Assembly (NCBI RefSeq): GCF_027579695.1
Contig: NC_083571.1
Location: 38,390,943-38,454,942, forward strand
Source of the DNA: Neoarius graeffei
Taxonomy: Eukaryota > Chordata > Actinopteri > Siluriformes > Ariidae
DNA: 64,000 bases
Reading direction: 5' to 3'
A program made the translations under genes and the position numbers. Of this stretch, positions 41,205-51,443 are shown in pieces; the stretch's first letter is position 1, and each line of letters begins with the position of its first letter. The notes below the pieces were generated by a model, which had not been told where the DNA came from, ran no database searches, and saw only the letters and a program-made list of their open reading frames with translations.

Positions 41205-41426
41205 CTTTGTAGGCTAAAATCTGCTGTTCTAGAGCAGTGTATAATGATTCCTGGACAGATCAGGGTGTAAATGAACTCCTCTGTATCTTCTCCTTTTTCT
41301 AATGCGCATTTCTCTTTAACTGATTCATTTATCATCTCCAAGCTTTTTTAACCAGCACTTGACTGTTCCAGCACTTCACTTAAATATTTTATTTATTTTA
41401 TATTTACTTACTTTATTTCCAGTTCT
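40586..41426 (+). other. Microsatellite-rich stretch with exon-like segments, no gene named
   Basis: Two stretches bounded by splice-like signals (CTTCTCTCAG/ near 40740 to CAG/GTTACA near 40857, and GTGCGCAG/ near 40989 to about 41126) show short open frames (TNEVFLTVLNEIQNDLILLI and VFASANGDCTISFRTGECF). I do not recognise the products and no further exons are visible. (CA)n is at 40860-40886 and (GT)n at 40962-40984 and 41148-41203. Confidence 0.3.
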
Positions 41427-41805
41427 GGGTGGCACGGTGGTGTAGTGGTTAGCACTGTCGCCTCACAGCAAGAAGGTCCGGGTTCGAGCCCTGTGGCTGG
41501 CGAGGGCCTTTCTGTGCGGAGTTTGCATGTTCTCCCCGTGTCCGTGTGGGTTTCCTCCAGGTGCTCCGGTTTCCCCCACAGTCCAAAGACATGCAGGTTA
41601 GGTTAACTGGTGACTCTAAATTGACCGTAGGTGTGAATGTGAGTGTGAATGGTTGTCTGTGTCTATGTGTCAGCCCTGTGATGACCTGGTGACTTGTCCA
41701 GGGTGTATCCCGCCTTTCGCCCGTAGTCAGCTGGGATAGGCTCCAGCTTGCCTGCGACCCTGTAGAACAGGATAAAGCGGCTAGAGATAATGAAATGAGA
41801 TGAGT
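41427..41805 (+). mobile_element. SINE, full length
   Basis: Flanked by TTCCAGTTCT on both sides (about 41417-41426 and 41807-41816). Close to consensus. Confidence 0.93.
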
Positions 41806-43099
41806 TTTCCAGTTCTTGACTCATATACGTATTGTCACACACGTAGAGATGACCATGAACTTTAACCTGAACGGCATGCTAATGGCGTTTAATCTGCACT
41901 TGATGAGGAAAATGTATTTTTTATTTCGCTTTGATGTGTTGAATCGATGAACTGATGAATCAGTGAATTGGTTCACTTTGTGTTTGTAATGATGAACACT
42001 GAATGAGGGCTCTTTTAATCTCTTAAACTTCTGATTGGCTTTTTATTGCTTGAGTATACATTGTAGGCATGTCCTGATAAATGACCTCATGTCCAGAAAA
42101 TGACACATGAAGAAGAAAGTTTCAGTGTAGAGAACAAATAGAAGAATCAACATTCTGGATCTGGATATTTTTTATTTATTTTATATTTATTTACTTTATT
42201 TCCAGTTCTTTTGTGATTGTGTCTAATTTATAACCATTAGGAGTTCTTCAATTGCCCTTTTGGAGGCTCTAAGTGGAACCAAGTGTTTCCTAATCAGAAA
42301 GGCTTTCAAAAAACCCAAGAAAAACTGTCCACAGATTCTCCTTTATCAGAGAGGATGAGATGAGTGAGATGGAAGTAATAAACACTGTGTTGCTGCTATA
42401 GTAAAATACTGAGTCACTGTTAGCATCCTGAAGTTGATTAATTTCCTCTAACAACACATCCTGAAGTGTTTTATTCCTCTTCCACTACAGCACTTCACCA
42501 ACAGTTACATTCCTTCTTTACAAAGCAATGACACTTCATGCTATTTTTCCATTTCTGATGACATTTAATGTTCTGTTCTTGTTCTCATGTATGTTATAGC
42601 AGCTGTAAACAGTTGTTCCCTCAACAGTCTTTCTTTATTCTCTCTCTTCAAGTTAATAAGACAAAAAAATCACAGCTTGTTACATCATGTTACTGAGAAA
42701 CCACAAAGAAGAAGCATAAACTCCTCTGTCCTGAAGATGTTTGAATATTTAAAGCTACACCTTTAATTAAACGTCTTTACTTTACAAAAACATCACATTG
42801 ATGATGTTTAATCGGTTTATATGACATGTTTGCTGTACACGTCCCTGTTAATGACCTGTTACTATAGAGACGATAACATATGAGAGCCAACACATTAATA
42901 TAAGCATAGACTATATCAATACTGTCTGACCAATCAGGATTCAACAGCTCAGTGGTGTAAAACTGTAATAATGAATCATTATGCAGGAGTTTTAAAAGCA
43001 TATGACACAGTTCTCAGAGCCTGTTAAAAACCATCATTTGTTTGGTTTATTTATTTTCTTTATCAGAAGTGTGCACTGCAAATCCATTCCTGAAGATTC
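41806..43099. other. No recognised gene
   Basis: A 1.3-kb stretch of AT-rich DNA. A 40-base block (ATATTTATTTACTTTATTTCC then AGTTCT, near 42185) repeats the SINE target region at about 41400-41426, so a small local duplication is likely. Confidence 0.45.
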
Positions 43100-43474
43100 G
43101 GGGCGGCATGGTGGTGTAGTGGTTAGCACTGTCGCCTCACAGCAAGAAGGTTCGGGTTCAAGCCCTGTGGCCGATGAGGGCCTTTCTGTGCGGAGTTTGC
43201 ATGTTCTCCCCATGTCCGCGTGGGTTTTCTCCGGGTGCTCCGGTTTCCCCCACAGTCCAAAGACATGCAGGTTAGGTTAACTGGTGACTCTAAATTGACC
43301 GTAGGTGTGAATGTGAGTGTGAATGGTTGTCTGTGTCTATGTGTCAGCCCTGTGATGGCCTGGTGACTTGTCCAGGGTGTACCCTGCTTTTCTCCTGTAG
43401 TCAGCTGGGATAGGCTCCAGCTTGCCTGCGACCCTGTAGAACAGGATAAAGCGGCTAGAGATAATGAGATGAGA
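43100..43474 (+). mobile_element. SINE, full length
   Basis: Somewhat more diverged copy; no certain target duplication was found. Confidence 0.9.
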
Positions 43475-43908
43475 ATACTTCGCGCCATCCTTTACTCGGC
43501 GCAGTCCTTAAATAGTCCAAACATAGTTCGTTGATTACTGACAGGTGCTCCTTGTTGATGGCGTGCATGCTGTAGCCCACTCGGCGCACCTTAAAGTGCA
43601 CGTGCCAAGGCGTACAGGACTGACAGAACCCCTCCCCCAAAGAGCTCCCTCTGGGAGCAAGAATACATAATAATAGGTCCCGTTGGGGGTTTAGGTTCAG
43701 GCTCTGGACACGACCTGGGTTCTTGGCTGGGTGTAGGCTTGGCCTCGGGACTTGACTCTGGGCTGGACTCGGACTCTGTGGATGATGAGGACTCTGGGCT
43801 GGATGTGGGCTGTGAAGACAACAAAGACTCTGGGCTAGACTCGTGTGGTGAAGACGACGGGGACTCTGGGCTGGACTGGTGGGCCAAAAGCTTCCCAGCC
43901 TTCTCCCC
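43475..43908 (+). other. Acidic repeat stretch (DSGLD units), origin unknown
   Basis: On the + strand a frame reads ASGLDSGLDSDSVDDEDSGL, DVGCEDNKDSGLDSCGEDDG and DSGLDW, that is five DSGLD units in about 45 codons (43750-43890). Upstream, GCGCACCTTAAAGTGCACG and similar GC-rich blocks look like the end of a retroelement or gene. It may be a piece of an LTR element's 3' region. I cannot assign it. Confidence 0.35.
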
Positions 43909-44276
43909 ATCTCATCTCATTATCTGTAGCTGCTTTATCCTGTTCTACAGGGTCGCAGGCAAGCTGGAGCTTATCCCAGCTGACTACGGGCAAAAGGCGG
44001 GGTACACCCTGGACAAGTCACCAGGTCATCACAGGGCTGACACATAGACACAGGCAACCATTCACATTCACACCTATGGTCAATTTAGAGTCACCAGTTA
44101 ACCTAACCTGCATGTCTTTGGACTGTGGGGGAAACCGGAGCACCCAGAGGAAACCCACGTGGACATGGGGAAAACATGCAAACTCCGCAAAGAAAGGCCC
44201 TCACCAGCCGTGGGGCTCGAATCCGGACCTTCTTGCTGTGAGGCGACAGCGCTAACCACTACACCACCGTGCCGCT
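43909..44276 (-). mobile_element. SINE, full length
   Basis: Antisense copy with a 13-bp target duplication GCCTTCTCCCCAT on both sides. It inserted just beyond the DSGLD stretch. Confidence 0.93.
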
Positions 44277-44518
44277 GCCTTCTCCCCATATTTATAATAA
44301 TTATATTGTCGTTTAGAGATCATATATTCAGCTTGGGGGCGGTACGGTGGTGTAGTGGTTAGCACTGTCACCTCACAGCAAGAAGGTCCTGGGTTCGAGC
44401 CCAGTGGCTGGCAAGGGCCTTTCTGTGTGAAGTTTTCATGTTCTCCCTGTGTCTGCATGGGTTTCCTCCGGGAGCTCTGGTTTTCCCCACAGTCCAAAGA
44501 CAAGCAAGTTAGGTTAAT

Positions 44519-45848
44519 TCAGACCCACCAGGATTTTGCGATGTTGCGATTTGCAACTTCGACACAAATTCAACCAAAACCCACAAATTCAGGGCGGTGT
44601 TGCAATTATATCCAATCACCGCAACTTTCCCGCAAATTCGAGCAATCATTGGCGTCATCTTGAGGTGATGTCGACAAACTAGCAAGCAGTGTTGCCAGAT
44701 TGGGCGGTTTCCTGCCCAATTGGGTGGTTTTAAGTGCATTTTGGCGGGTTTTGAACATATTTTGGGCTGGAAAACGTCAGCAGTATCTGGCAACACTGTG
44801 TGCGAGTCAGTGTTTATATAGGCTTAAATTCTGTTACTGAAAGTGTGTTATGTTTACAGTGAAGGACTGTGTGCACGTTACATTATTTTTTACTTAATAC
44901 AAGAAATTAATGGATGCCAACATTTTTTGCCAAAATGGTATTTTATTTTCCATTGTTTAGGCAACTTCAGCATCATACTGTGAGATTCTGTTCAAATTTT
45001 TTTTCTTCTATGAAGCCTGAGCCATTTATTTTATTAATTTATAATTATTGTTTAATTTAGTCTTCAGGAGAGACTGCCTGCACACAGTACTAGTATTAAT
45101 AGGTTTTTTTCTTACATGAAAGCTGAGGCATTTATATTATATTTTAAGGTAACTTTATGTTGTGCTGTGAGGTTCTATGCACTTTAACTTTTAAACCAAC
45201 AGGTGCATTTGGATAAGGAAAGCCTATTTTTCTGCATTTTTGCAGTCCTGGTAATCTTTTATATTGGTAAAGTTGTTTATAGGATGTGGCAGCGGGGGCG
45301 TGGTCTAGCATCGGTCTGTGACAGGAGGGCGGAGTCAGGGAAGTTAAGTGGCAGAATCACTACACCTGTTGTTAATTGATGTGTTTGTGTGTCTTCCCAG
45401 TGACCGCGCCCTTCTTAAGGAGAGAGAGTGAGAGCAGAGGGACTCTCTCCACAACCAGACGGCTGATGTGTGTGCGTGTGTCTGAGTGTGTGTTTGCAAC
45501 TGAAAAGTGCAAATAAAAGAGAGTTTTGTTAAAACAGTTCTGTCCTGCCATCCTTCTGTGCGCCACCCACCTACATGGACTGCTACATAGGACTATTTCT
45601 CAGTGTCTTTGTTTTTTTAATCAATAGTTTTTCAGTAATAACTTAATATTTAACATATCACTCAATTTTAATCACAAAAAGAGAAAATCGCAACAATTTC
45701 TCGCAACTTTCACTTCCTCCCACAATGTAATCACAACAAAAACCTAAAAAAAACACCGCAACTTTCATCGCAATTTTTTGAAAACCCCCCCGCAACATCA
45801 GACATTTTAGCCTGCAACAATCACAAAAAAGGCCCGCGAAATCCTGGG
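44519..45848. mobile_element. DNA element inside the SINE (TIR CAGnCCCnCCAGGATTTnGCG)
   Basis: Ends CAGACCCACCAGGATTTTGC and GCGAAATCCTGGGGGGACTG are inverted repeats of about 21 bp. TTAAT lies on both sides within the SINE. Inside are several GCAACTTTC / GCGATTTGCAAC motifs in both orientations and a solo LTR (45285-45587). No transposase. The superfamily is unclear: the CAG start suggests hAT, while the TTAA at the edges resembles piggyBac-type targets. Confidence 0.7.
45285..45587 (+). mobile_element. Solo LTR of a Ty3/Gypsy element
   Basis: Begins TGTGGCAGCGGGGGCGTGG, ends CTGCTACA, and is flanked by a perfect five-base duplication TAGGA (45280-45284 and 45588-45592). It is closely similar to the LTRs of fossil C. 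No internal region is left, as expected after recombination between two LTRs. Confidence 0.9.
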
Positions 45849-46059
45849 GGGACTGTTAATCGGTGACTCTAAATTGACCATGAGTGTGAATGGTTGTTTA
45901 TCTTTGTGTCAGCCCTGCAATCACCTGGTGACTTGTCCAGGGTGTACCCCGCCTCTTGCCCATAGTTAGCTGGGATAGGCTCCAGCTTGCCTGCGACCCT
46001 GTAAGACAGGATAAGCAGCTACAGATAATGGATGGATAGATGGATGGATATACTAAAAG

Positions 46060-46407
46060 GTTATATTCAGTTTGGAGTAGCATTCGCTGTTTGAGCAATG
46101 CTGACATGGGGTTATGACTATGTGACGAGTCCAGCTCCAGTATCTGATCTGATCGTTGTTTGAGGCGCTCATTCCTAACGCTCCTCTGGTGGACACAAAA
46201 CAAAATTATTTGGCCCCTTAAATATGTCTTCAAAGCCTCCCATACAGTTGATGGAGGCATTCCTGGGCTCCGATTAATACTAAGGAAGGATTCTATTTCA
46301 GACCTAATGTACTTCACAAAAGCTTCATTTGAAAGCAGCGCAGGATTGAACCTCCAGGGACAGTTTGGCTGTGTTGTGGTAAGGCATATTGTCATCGTCA
46401 GTGGCCT

Positions 46408-46410
<3 letters not shown>
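46060..46410 (-). pseudogene. L1 ORF2 segment between endonuclease and reverse transcriptase
   Basis: On the minus strand: CPWRFNPALLSNEAFVKYIR, SEIESFLSINRSPGMPPSTV, WEALKTYLRGQIILFCVHQR and LLKQRMLLQTEYNLL. This linker (WxxxKxxxRGxIIxxxxxxK) is characteristic of fish L1 ORF2. It stops at the SINE boundary and lacks everything downstream. Confidence 0.75.
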
Positions 46411-46467
<57 letters not shown>

Positions 46468-46470
46468 TAT
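46411..46470. repeat. (AT)n tract, left side of the Tc1/Gypsy nest
   Basis: About 45 bp of AT repeats ending in (AC)n. The matching right part is at 51404-51440. Gypsy fossil C landed inside this tract, so its target duplication is hidden in the repeat. Confidence 0.85.
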
Positions 46471-46805
46471 TGTGGCAGTTCGTAGGAGTGGGAGGAGCAC
46501 AGAAGATGGCAAGCCAGAACTGAGTTTCGTAACCCTTTTATTTTTAATACACTTTTCAGTGGTCTCTCATAAACATACATCCAGACAGACGCGCACACAC
46601 ACATCAGGTGTCTGGTTCGGGAGAGAGCTCTCCTCTGCTCTCACTCTCTCCTTAAATAGGGTGCAGTCACTGGGGAAGACACAAACACACATTACAACTC
46701 CTCCCACTCCACAAACAACATCAGGTGCAGTGATTCTGCCACTTACCTTCCATGACTCCGCCCTCCGGTCACAGACTGATGCTTGACCACGCCCCCGCTG
46801 CCACA

Positions 46806-48365
46806 TACCCCCACCGCCCGACTTCTACTTCCTTGATGGGAGAGGAAGTCCGCCATGACCATCTGTGCCCCCGGCCTGTGGATCACCTTGAAGGTAAAGG
46901 GTTGGAGTGCCAGATACCAACGCGTGACCCACACGTTGGCATCCTTCATGTGGTGGAGCCACTGGAGGAGCACGTGGTCCGAACAGAGGGTGAAAGGGCG
47001 TCCCAGCAGGTAGTAACGGAGGGCGAGGAGCACCCACTTGATTGCCAGGCACTCTTTTTTAATGGTCCTGTAGCGCCCCTCATGCACCGACAGCTTCCTA
47101 CTGATATATAGCACTGGGCGGTCCTCCCCCTCCACCTCCTGGGACAAAACAGCCCCCAGCCCTCTGTCCGACGCATCCATCTGTAACATAAAGGGGAGAG
47201 AAATGTCAGGGGAGTGTAACAGTGGCCCCCCACACAGTGCAGCCTTCACCTCAGAAAAAGCCCGCTGGCATTGCTCCATCCACTGGACCGGATCTGGTGC
47301 CCCCTTTTTAGTGAGATCAGTCAGCGGGCTGGTGACGTCCAAATAATTAGGTATAAACCTACGATAGTAGCCAGCCAGCACCAGGAACTGTCTCACCCTC
47401 TTTTTGGTCTTGGGCCTCGGGCAGGCCACAATTGCTGCTGTCTTGTTAATTTGGGGACACACCTGCCCGGTGCCCAAGTGGAAGCCCAGATACCATACTT
47501 CCACCCACCCAATCGCACACTTCTTCGGGTTGGCTGTGAGAACCGCTCGCCTCAGCGACCTAAGGACGGCCCTCAGGTGTTGTAGGTGCCACGGCCAGTC
47601 ATTACTATAAATAATGATGTCGTCGAGGTATGCGGCCGCATAGGTGGCGTGGGGGCGGAGGACCCTATCCATTAGCTGCTGAAACGTATCGGGTGCCCCA
47701 AACAGCCAAAAAGGAAGTGTGACAAACTGGTGTAAGCCGAATGGTGCGGAAAAGGCCGTTTTTTCTCGGGATAATGGAGTCAAGGGGATCTGCCAATAAC
47801 CCTTTGTCAAATCCAGTGTCGAGTAAAAGCGAGCTGTGCCTAGTCGATCGAGCAACTCATCAATACAAGGCATTGGGTACGCGTCGAATTTAGACACCGC
47901 GTTGACTTTTCTATAGTCTACACAGAACCGGACCGACCCGTCGGCCTTGGGTACCAAGACCACCGGGCTGCTCCAGTCACTGTGGGACTCCTCGACGATG
48001 CCCATTTTGAGCATGGCCTCGAGTTCTTCCCGAACCACTTTTTTCTTGTGTTCGGGTAGCCTGTAAGGGCGGCTACGCACTACCACCCCTGGGGGCGTCT
48101 CAATGTGGTGCTCTATGAGGTCAGTACGGCCGGGCAGGAGCGAGAACACGTCCGAAAACTTGGTCTGCAACTGGGCAACCTCCGTGAGTTGGGTCGGGGA
48201 GAGGTGGTCTCCAAAGGGGACCGGAGAGGTACGTGATGCCAAATGCTCCCTTTTGAACCTCCGGCCCCAGCTCATCCTTCTCCGGAGCCACCGACACCAA
48301 CGCCATGGGGACCTCCTCATTCCAGAGTTTGAGCAGATTGAGGTGATAAATCTGTAGCGCCCCAC
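46806..48365 (-). pseudogene. Reverse transcriptase and RNase H region of Gypsy fossil C
   Basis: Shows the reverse transcriptase core (VDYRKVNAVSKFDAYPMPCI, YSTLDLTKGYWQIPLTP, AAYLDDIIIYSNDW) and RNase H (MDASDRGLGAVLSQEVEGED, FTLCSDHVLLQWLHHMKD). The YLDD catalytic motif is visible. It is the last coding part before the 3' LTR, which fits the Gmr1-type order. Confidence 0.9.
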
Positions 48366-49270
48366 CCCTGTCCGTTCGCCTCACTTCATAGTTGACGTCC
48401 CCGACTCGCCGTGTGACCTCAAAGGGTCCTTGCCACTTGGCGATCAATTTGGAGCTCGATGTGGGCAACAGTACGAATACTTTATCTCCCAGTGCGAACT
48501 CCCTAAGGTGCGTACCCCTGTCATACAGGTGGGTTTGCCGTTCTTGGGCCTGCCGCAAATTCTCCTGGGTTAGGTGTGTGAGTGTGTGGAGTTTTGCGTG
48601 CAGGTCAATAACGTATTGAATTTCGTTTTTACTTGGTGAAGGTCCCTCCTCCCAATTTTCTCGCAGCACATCTAGAATGCCACGTGGCTTACGCCCATAT
48701 AATAATTCGAATGGGGAGAACCCCATGGAGGCTTGGGGAACCTCTCGCACTGCAAATAACAAGGGTTCGAGCCATTTATCCCAATTACATGCATCCTCAC
48801 TTACGAAATTTTTAATTATATTCTTGAGGGTGCGATTGAACCGTTCAACTAAACTGTCCGTTTGTGGGTGATACACGCTGGTGCGGATCGGCTTAATACC
48901 TAATAACCCATACAGTTTGTTCAGTGTACGTGACATAAACGAGGTGCCTTGGTCAGTCAGAATCTCTTTCGGGATTCCAACTCAGGAGATGATGCGGAAG
49001 AGTGCTTCCACAATACTGCGTGCTGAGATATTGCGCAGAGGCACTGCTTCCGGGTATCACGTTGCATAGTCCACCAGAACTAAAATAAAGTGGTACCCTC
49101 GTGTTGACCGATCTAATGGCCCGATGAGATCCATCCCAATTCTTTTGAACGGGGTCACAATTAATGGGAGAGGGCGCAAAGGCGCTTTTGGAATGGCCAC
49201 TGGATTTACTAACTGGCATTCGTGGCACGCCGTACACCACCTACGGACATCGCCGTGAATCCCTAGCCAA
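48121..49270 (-). pseudogene. Integrase region of Gypsy fossil C
   Basis: Contains IGMDLIGPLDRSTRGYHFIL, LVDYAT, ISVYHPQTDSLVERFNRTLK (the catalytic core end with Glu) and the C-terminal LGDKVFVLLPTSSSKLIAK with KWQGPFEVTRRVGDVNYEVR. It lies before the reverse transcriptase. Confidence 0.88.
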
Positions 49271-50100
49271 TAGAACCGGGCCATTAGTCGGGATAGTGTC
49301 TTATCCTGCCCTAAGTGTCCAGCCATGGGATAAAAGCGAGCCACCTGGAATACCAATTCCCGGTGGCTCTTTGCAATCAAAAGCTGTGTGACTTGCTCTT
49401 TAGTCTGAGTGTCCTGCGTCACTCTGTATAATCTATCCTTCATAATTGAGAAGTAGGGGAAGGACGGGGTGGCGTTTGGCTGGAGCGTTTGACCATCGAT
49501 TACTCTCACTTTGTCAAACGCATGCCGCAGAGTCTCATCTCGCGATTGCTCTAATGGAAAATCCGCAAGGGATTCCCCAATAGAAGGAGGAGGAGCTGGC
49601 AGCTCCTCACTCTGACGCGGAGATGACATAGACGGCTCTGTGACAGCTGCTCCCACCAATGTGACACCGGGACCTCTCCCTGCAGAACTATGGCAGGACC
49701 CACTCTTCACTAAATGACTCATTAATTCCCCAAATCCTGGCCAATCAGTCCCCAAAATGATCGAGTGGGTAAAGCGAGAATTAACCGCCGCCTTTACTCT
49801 AAATTTTTCCCCTCGAAAAAGAATGTGGACCGACACTAAAGGGTAGTTGTGAACATCCCTGTGCACACACAACACCTTCACCAATTGTGCTCCCCCCAAT
49901 GCCTCGTCTTGCACCAGGCTTTGGTGGATTGAGGTCTGATTACAGCCAGAGTCCACCAACGCCTGATATGTATCCCCTTGGACACTCACCCATATGCGAT
50001 ACGCTCCGGCCCGATCGAGGGCAGCTCCTGGCGCGTCGGGGATCCGAACCACCACGCCCACCTCCATTACCGAGCACTGCTGTTGGAGGTGGCCTGGCTC
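49270..50100 (-). pseudogene. Protease to integrase zinc-binding region of Gypsy fossil C
   Basis: The aspartic protease motif YQALVDSGCNQTSIHQSLVQ is followed by IILGTDWPGF and then by the integrase zinc-binding part (FYPMAGHLGQDKTLSRLMAR, WCTACHECQLVNP). Confidence 0.88.
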
Positions 50101-51061
50101 CCCGCAGCGCCAGCAAACTGGCCCGGGATTCCTCTCTGCACTGGTGCTCTGGGGCTCACTCACCTGAGGGGGGGAGACAGACACAGAAGGGAGAAACGGG
50201 AGGGCACCGCAGGTGAGGCGGGCCAGCTGGGGTGGCGCCGGCCCCCACCTCCGTGGCGGGGGAACGGGGCGAGGATGAGACACAGGAGGAGAGAGAGAGA
50301 GAGAGAGAGAGAGAGGGAAGAAGAGGTTGTCTGCTGTCCTGCCATCGGGACAGCTGCCAAATGGTCCTCCGCCAGCTTGATTGCCTGATCAAGCGACGCT
50401 GGGCAGTGGCACTGGACCCACTCTGCAGTTGCTGCTGGTAGGCAAGCGATGAACTGCTCCAGTACCACCTGATCGATGATTCAGCGTCGCGGTTGTCGGC
50501 CCTCAACCACTGCCAGCAGGCGTCCTGGAGTTGCTGGCCAAATGCGAACGGCCGGCCAACTTCCTCCAAGCACAAAGCACGGAAGCGCTGTCGCTGTTGT
50601 TCAAGGGTGCACCCCACACGCTGGAGGATGGCCCGGCGAAGGTCCGCGTAGGCCAGCCGGCGGTCGGCGGGGAGCTGTAGCATGGCCAGCTGCGCCTCTC
50701 CCGTTAGCAGGGGGAGGTGGCGCGCCGCACACTGTTCCACCGGCCAGCCCGAGGTCTCTGCTACCTGCTCAAAGAGCGTGAAGAAGGCCTCGGGGTCGTC
50801 TTGTGGGCCCATCTTCATTAGGGCGAGGGGGGAAGGGCCTGTGGCGGTGGAGGTGGTGGGCCCCGCCGACGCGAGGAGGTGCTGGAACGCCTGTCGATCT
50901 TCCTGCTGTGCCAACACTAGGGCCTCAAACCGTTGCTCTTGCTCCTTCCGGAGGGCAACTAGCGCCTGGTGCTGGCTCTGCTGGGCCGTGGCGAGGGCGT
51001 GGACCAGGTTGGCGAAAGGGGAGGACTGACTCCATGGGGCTGTTCTTCTTCTGTGCTCCAC
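50100..51061 (-). pseudogene. gag region of Gypsy fossil C
   Basis: Starts shortly after the primer site. SPFANLVHALATAQQSQHQA and LVALRKEQEQRFEALVLAQQ form a coiled-coil-like start; AETSGWPVEQCAARHLPLLT and LAYADLRRAILQRVGCTLEQ follow (capsid-like). A CCHC knuckle (VCWRCGEPGHLQQQC) ends the region near 50090. Confidence 0.85.
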
Positions 51062-51399
51062 GTCCCGGGTTTCAGCACCACTGTGGCAGTTCGTAGGAGT
51101 GGGAAGAGCACAGAAGACGGTAGGCCAGAACTGAGTTTCATAACCCTTTTATTTTTTATACACTTTTCAGTGGTCTCTCATAAACATACATCCAGACAGA
51201 CACGCGCACACACACACATCAGGTGTCTGGTTCGGGAGAGCGCTCTCCTCTGCTCTCGCTCTCTCCTTAAATAGGGCACGGTCACTGGGGAAGACACACA
51301 AACACATGTTAATCAACATCAGGTGCAGTGATTCTGCCACTTACCTTCCCTGACTCCGCCCTCCGGTCACAGACCGACGCTTGACCACGCCCCCGCTGC

Positions 51400-51442
<43 letters not shown>

Positions 51443-51443
<1 letters not shown>

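Larger units (their letters stand above)
44337..46060 (+). mobile_element. SINE split by a later DNA element
   Basis: The head (44337-44518, through AAGTTAGGTTAAT) and the tail (about 45849-46060, TTAATCGGTGACTCTAAATT to the end GATGGATGGATA) of one SINE are separated by 1.33 kb. The tail ends in GGAT units where other copies have ATGAG, so this is an older or different subfamily member. Confidence 0.88.
46471..51403 (-). mobile_element. Ty3/Gypsy fossil C, Gmr1-type order, best preserved
   Basis: On the minus strand the 5' LTR is 51403-51082 and the 3' LTR 46805-46471 (322 and 335 bp). The primer site at 51080-51063 (TGGTGCTGAAACCCGGGA) matches tRNA-Phe except for one base. A purine tract lies next to 46806. 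Parts in order: gag, protease, integrase, then reverse transcriptase and RNase H. By eye the LTRs differ at about one base in twenty, so it is younger than fossils A and B. It looks nearly whole, with about three breaks in the coding region. Confidence 0.92.
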
